DNA from: Burkholderia anthina
GTDB lineage: Bacteria > Pseudomonadota > Gammaproteobacteria > Burkholderiales > Burkholderiaceae
Length of the DNA stretch: 64,000 nucleotides
Assembly (NCBI RefSeq): GCF_902498995.1
Contig: NZ_CABVLY010000021.1
Span: forward strand, 86,267-150,266
Direction: 5' to 3'
Shown: positions 61,032 through 64,000 of the stretch, piece by piece
Layout: the number at the start of each line of letters is the position of its first letter
Position numbering within the stretch: the first letter of the stretch is position 1
The notes under the pieces: generated by a model
The model's database searches: none
What the model saw: the letters and a program-made list of their open reading frames with translations, nothing else
Told to the model about the DNA's origin: nothing
Program-made: the position numbers and the translations under genes

Positions 61032-63089
61032 ATGACATCCCCAGAAGCCGCCGATATCCCGTTCGAACCGAAGAAGATCCTCGCGCAATTGCCGCACATG
61101 CCGGGCGTCTACCGCTACTACGACGCAGCGGGCGCCGTGCTCTACGTCGGCAAGGCGCGCGACCTGAAGAAGCGCGTATCGAGCTATTTCACCAAGACGC
61201 AGCTGTCGCCGCGCATCGCGATGATGGTCACGCGCATCGCGCGCATCGAGACGACCGTCACGCGCTCGGAGGCCGAGGCGCTGCTGCTCGAGAACAACCT
61301 GATCAAGGCGCTCGCACCGCGTTACAACATCCTGTTTCGCGACGACAAGTCGTATCCGTACCTGAAGCTCACCGCGCATCGTTTCCCGCGCATGGCCTAC
61401 TACCGCGGTTCGGTCGACAAGCAGAACCAGTATTTCGGGCCGTTCCCGAGCGCGTGGGCCGTGCGCGAGAGCATCCAGATCCTGCAGCGCGTGTTCCAGT
61501 TGCGCACCTGCGAGGATTCGGTGTTCAACAACCGTACGCGGCCGTGCCTGTTGCACCAGATCGGGCGTTGCACGGCGCCGTGCGTCGGTGCGATCTCGGC
61601 GGACGATTACGCGATCGACGTGTCGAACGCCGCGCGCTTCCTGCTCGGCCGGCAATCGGAAGTGATGAAGGAGCTCGAGCAGAAGATGCACGCGTTCGCG
61701 GGCGAACTGAAGTTCGAGCAGGCGGCGGCCGTGCGCAACCAGATGAGTTCGCTCGCGACGGTGCTGCACCAGCAGGCGATCGAGGTCGGCAGCGACAGCG
61801 ACGTCGACATCCTGGCGGTCGTCGCGCTGGGCGGACGCGTGTGCGTGAACCTCGCGATGGTGCGCGGCGGGCGGCATCTCGGCGACAAGGCTTATTTCCC
61901 GACGCATGTCGAAAGTGCGCTGACGCTTGCCGAAGGCGACCTCGGTGACGACACCGACGCGCTGGACGCGGCTGGCGCGCAGCCGGATCTGCCGGCGGAA
62001 GACGCGACCGTAGACGCAGCAGCAGGCGATACAGTGGAAGAAGCGGCCGGCACGCGCGGCGCGGTGCCGTCGGTGGAGGCCGAGGTGCTCGATGCGTTCA
62101 TCGCGCAGCACTATCTCGGCAATCGCGTGCCGCCCGTGCTGGTCGTCAGCCATGCGCCCGCGAGTCGCGACCTGCTCGAGCTGCTGTCCGAGCAGGCCGG
62201 CCACAAGGTGTCGATGGTGCGGCAGCCGCAGGGGCAGCGGCGCGCGTGGCTGTCGATGGCCGAACAGAATGCGCGGCTCGCGCTCGCGCGGCTGCTGTCC
62301 GAGCAGGGTTCGCAGCAGGCGCGTACGCGAGCGCTCGCGGAGACGCTCAGCTTCGAATGCGACGATCTCGCGATGCTGCGGATCGAGTGTTTCGACATCA
62401 GTCATACGATGGGCGAGGCGACGCAGGCGTCGTGCGTCGTCTACCATCATCACAAGATGCAGTCGGGCGAGTACCGTCGCTACAACATCACAGGCATCAC
62501 GCCAGGCGACGATTACGCGGCGATGCGGCAGGTGCTCACGCGCCGCTACGAGAAGATGGTCGAGCAGGCGGCGCAGGCGGCGGCTGCCGACGACGCGGCC
62601 GGCATCGACGGCGAATCGACGCGCCAGGCCGAGGCATCGAGCCTGCTGCCGAACATCGTGTTGATCGACGGCGGGAAGGGCCAGGTCGAGATTGCCCGCC
62701 AGGTGTTCACGGAGCTCGGGCTCGACACGTCGATGCTGGTTGGCGTCGCGAAAGGCGAGGGGCGCAAGGTCGGCCTCGAGACGCTCGTGTTCGCGGACGG
62801 CCGTACGCCGCTGGAACTCGGCAAGGAAAGCGCCGCACTGATGCTCGTCGCGCAGATCCGCGACGAGGCGCACCGTTTCGCGATCACCGGGATGCGCGCG
62901 AAGCGGGCGAAGGCGCGCCAGACTTCGCGGCTCGAGGAGCTCGAAGGGGTCGGCGCGAAACGCCGGCAGCGGTTGCTCGCGCGGTTCGGCGGGCTGCGCG
63001 GTGTCGTTGCGGCCAGCGTCGAGGAATTGGCGAGCGTCGACGGCATCTCGCATGCGCTGGCCGAGCAGATCTACAAGCAGCTTCACTGA
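61032..63089 (+). CDS. uvrC: Excinuclease ABC subunit C, with acidic insert
   Basis: A 685-residue UvrC. GIY-YIG nuclease domain (PGVYRYYDAAGAVLYVGKAR, about 23-100), Cys-rich region, UVR motif (about 213-248), RNase-H-like second nuclease (about 440-600) and terminal HhH. An acidic/Ala-rich insert of about 46 residues (301-346) and a shorter one near 520-540 make it longer than the 610-residue E. coli protein. GTG 61017 is an alternative start. Confidence 0.96.
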   Translation: MTSPEAADIPFEPKKILAQLPHMPGVYRYYDAAGAVLYVGKARDLKKRVSSYFTKTQLSPRIAMMVTRIARIETTVTRSEAEALLLENNLIKALAPRYNILFRDDKSYPYLKLTAHRFPRMAYYRGSVDKQNQYFGPFPSAWAVRESIQILQRVFQLRTCEDSVFNNRTRPCLLHQIGRCTAPCVGAISADDYAIDVSNAARFLLGRQSEVMKELEQKMHAFAGELKFEQAAAVRNQMSSLATVLHQQAIEVGSDSDVDILAVVALGGRVCVNLAMVRGGRHLGDKAYFPTHVESALTLAEGDLGDDTDALDAAGAQPDLPAEDATVDAAAGDTVEEAAGTRGAVPSVEAEVLDAFIAQHYLGNRVPPVLVVSHAPASRDLLELLSEQAGHKVSMVRQPQGQRRAWLSMAEQNARLALARLLSEQGSQQARTRALAETLSFECDDLAMLRIECFDISHTMGEATQASCVVYHHHKMQSGEYRRYNITGITPGDDYAAMRQVLTRRYEKMVEQAAQAAAADDAAGIDGESTRQAEASSLLPNIVLIDGGKGQVEIARQVFTELGLDTSMLVGVAKGEGRKVGLETLVFADGRTPLELGKESAALMLVAQIRDEAHRFAITGMRAKRAKARQTSRLEELEGVGAKRRQRLLARFGGLRGVVAASVEELASVDGISHALAEQIYKQLH

Positions 63090-63188
63090 CAGGCCGTGCG
63101 GCCGGTCGCCCCCTGCGCGCGTTTTGGCGTTCTTGTGGCAGGCCGGTCGACACGGCACAATTGCGAATCCTTTACTGACCCGCATGCC

Positions 63189-63776
63189 ATGCCGTTCAAT
63201 TTCCCGATTTTCCTGACGTGGGTACGGATCGTGCTGATCCCGCTCGTCGTCGGCGTGTTCTATCTGCCGGACACGGTGATGGGCGGCGCGCACCGCAATA
63301 TCGCGGCGGCGGCGATCTTCATTCTCGCTGCGCTGACCGACTGGTTCGACGGGTATCTCGCCCGCAAGTGGAACCAGACGTCGTCGTTCGGTGCATTCCT
63401 CGACCCGGTCGCGGACAAGCTGATGGTGACGGCGGCGCTGCTGATCCTCGTGCAGATTTCGCGGGTCGACGCGGCGATTGCGTTGGTAATCGTTGGCCGC
63501 GAGATCGCCATCTCGGCGTTGCGCGAGTGGATGGCACAGATCGGCGCGTCGAAGAGCGTCGCGGTGAACCAGCTCGGCAAGTTCAAGACCGCATGCCAGA
63601 TGATCGCGATCCCGATGCTGCTTTACTACGGCCCGTTGCCGCTCGGCATCGCGACGATCGACACGCGCGTGTGGGGCGAGTGGCTGATGTATCTCGCGGC
63701 TGTGCTGACGATCTGGTCGATGCTGTACTACATGAAGCTCGCATGGCCGCAGATTCGCGAGCGCGGCGGCGCGTGA
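63189..63776 (+). CDS. pgsA: CDP-diacylglycerol-glycerol-3-phosphate 3-phosphatidyltransferase
   Basis: A 195-residue integral membrane enzyme making phosphatidylglycerophosphate. The CDP-alcohol signature DWFDGYLARKWNQTSSFGAF then LDPVADKLMV is intact. Four to six membrane segments. It follows uvrC, as in E. coli. Start ATG 63189; no clear Shine-Dalgarno. Confidence 0.95.
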   Translation: MPFNFPIFLTWVRIVLIPLVVGVFYLPDTVMGGAHRNIAAAAIFILAALTDWFDGYLARKWNQTSSFGAFLDPVADKLMVTAALLILVQISRVDAAIALVIVGREIAISALREWMAQIGASKSVAVNQLGKFKTACQMIAIPMLLYYGPLPLGIATIDTRVWGEWLMYLAAVLTIWSMLYYMKLAWPQIRERGGA

Positions 63777-63816
63777 CGAGGGCGCGCATACGTTCGATCG
63801 CGCAGGTTTCTGGAAA

Positions 63817-63835
63817 AAGGGCTGGAAAAGCCCTT
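63817..63835 (+). terminator. Short hairpin overlapping the tRNA-Gly promoter
   Basis: AAGGGCT (63817-63823) pairs with AGCCCTT (63829-63835), loop GGAAA. Its last two bases are the first two of the -35 TTGACA. It may end pgsA transcription, but only TT follows. Confidence 0.35.
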
Positions 63836-63862
63836 GACATACGAATGTGCCTTCGACATAAT
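63834..63862 (+). promoter_or_regulatory. Sigma70 promoter of tRNA-Gly
   Basis: TTGACA (63834-63839), a 17-base spacer and CATAAT (63857-63862). Initiation would be near 63869, about 55 bases before the tRNA. Confidence 0.88.
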
Positions 63863-63923
63863 CTCGCTTCTCCGCTGCACGACGAAGTAAGTGTGTGACG
63901 GGGAAGCAGTAGCGCAGCAATAC

Positions 63924-63999
63924 GCGGGAGTAGCTCAGTTGGTAGAGCGCAACCTTGCCAAGGTTGAGGTCGCGAGTTCGAGACTCGTCTCCCGCTCCA
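63924..63999 (+). tRNA. tRNA-Gly (GCC)
   Basis: A 76-base cloverleaf: acceptor GCGGGAG/CTCCCGC, D-arm AGCTCAGTTGGTAGAGC, anticodon loop CTTGCCAA with GCC, T-arm GAGTTCGAGACTC, discriminator T and encoded CCA. It ends one base before the window edge, so following tRNA genes may lie beyond. Confidence 0.97.
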
Positions 64000-64000
64000 G

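Noticed and set aside
61026..63920. A 964-residue open frame antisense to uvrC and pgsA
   Set aside because: Arg/His/Ala-biased composition without motifs, fully overlapping two well-supported genes.

Overview
The window is GC-rich chromosomal DNA, almost fully coding, with the gene content and order of a Burkholderia main chromosome, most likely Burkholderia cepacia complex. Several features support this: the run yceD-rpmF-plsX-fabHDG-acpP-fabF-rpoE-rseAB-mucD-lepA-lepB-rnc-era-recO-pdxJ-acpS-nagZ, an EF-P of the arginine-32 type with its rhamnosyltransferase EarP, a long beta-proteobacterial RNase E, and a lone pncB next to a 7Fe ferredoxin. I see no prophage, insertion sequence, CRISPR array or genomic-island signature. 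It reads as core genome.

Layout. 1-9 kb: pmbA, folA, a small secreted protein divergent from a VpsR-like sigma54 regulator, thyA, a very long FecR/tryptophan-rich secreted protein and an ArsR-type regulator. 9-18 kb: a tiny lipoprotein, an acyl-CoA thioesterase, fumC, a MATE exporter, an S4 RNA-binding protein, a secreted Ala/Lys-rich protein, an unknown conserved protein, azlCD with an AraC regulator, creA and two identical tRNA-Asn genes behind a near-consensus promoter. 18-29 kb: fdxA, pncB, an orphan lutC, a Na+/H+ antiporter, a D-2-hydroxyacid dehydrogenase overlapping rmuC, a GNAT/membrane-protein pair and the moaA-mobA-moeA molybdenum cofactor cluster. 29-37 kb: rne with a 722-base leader, divergent from rluC-HAD-Rieske-S49 peptidase, then maf and an RsmI-like methyltransferase.

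37.5-57.3 kb is one long co-directional block. It covers fatty acid synthesis (plsX to fabF), envelope stress (rpoE, rseA, rseB, mucD), LepA and signal peptidase, RNase III/Era/RecO, PdxJ, AcpS and NagZ. Internal hairpins and candidate promoters subdivide it, so it is probably several overlapping transcription units. 57.4-64 kb: a response regulator with an altered sigma54-contact motif, earP-efp (the modifying enzyme next to its substrate), uvrC, pgsA and a tRNA-Gly with a near-consensus promoter.

The most interesting non-gene signals are structured leaders and palindromes: a two-tier hairpin between earP and efp, a 14-pair hairpin and possible leaderless start before rnc, a perfect 22-base palindrome upstream of the Ala/Lys-rich secreted protein, evenly spaced alternating half-sites in the promoter region of the VpsR-like gene, and an operator-like inverted repeat abutting a TATAAT box. 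No wholly new multi-gene system was recognisable. The best protein-level anomaly is the GAFDGA (not GAFTGA) response regulator.
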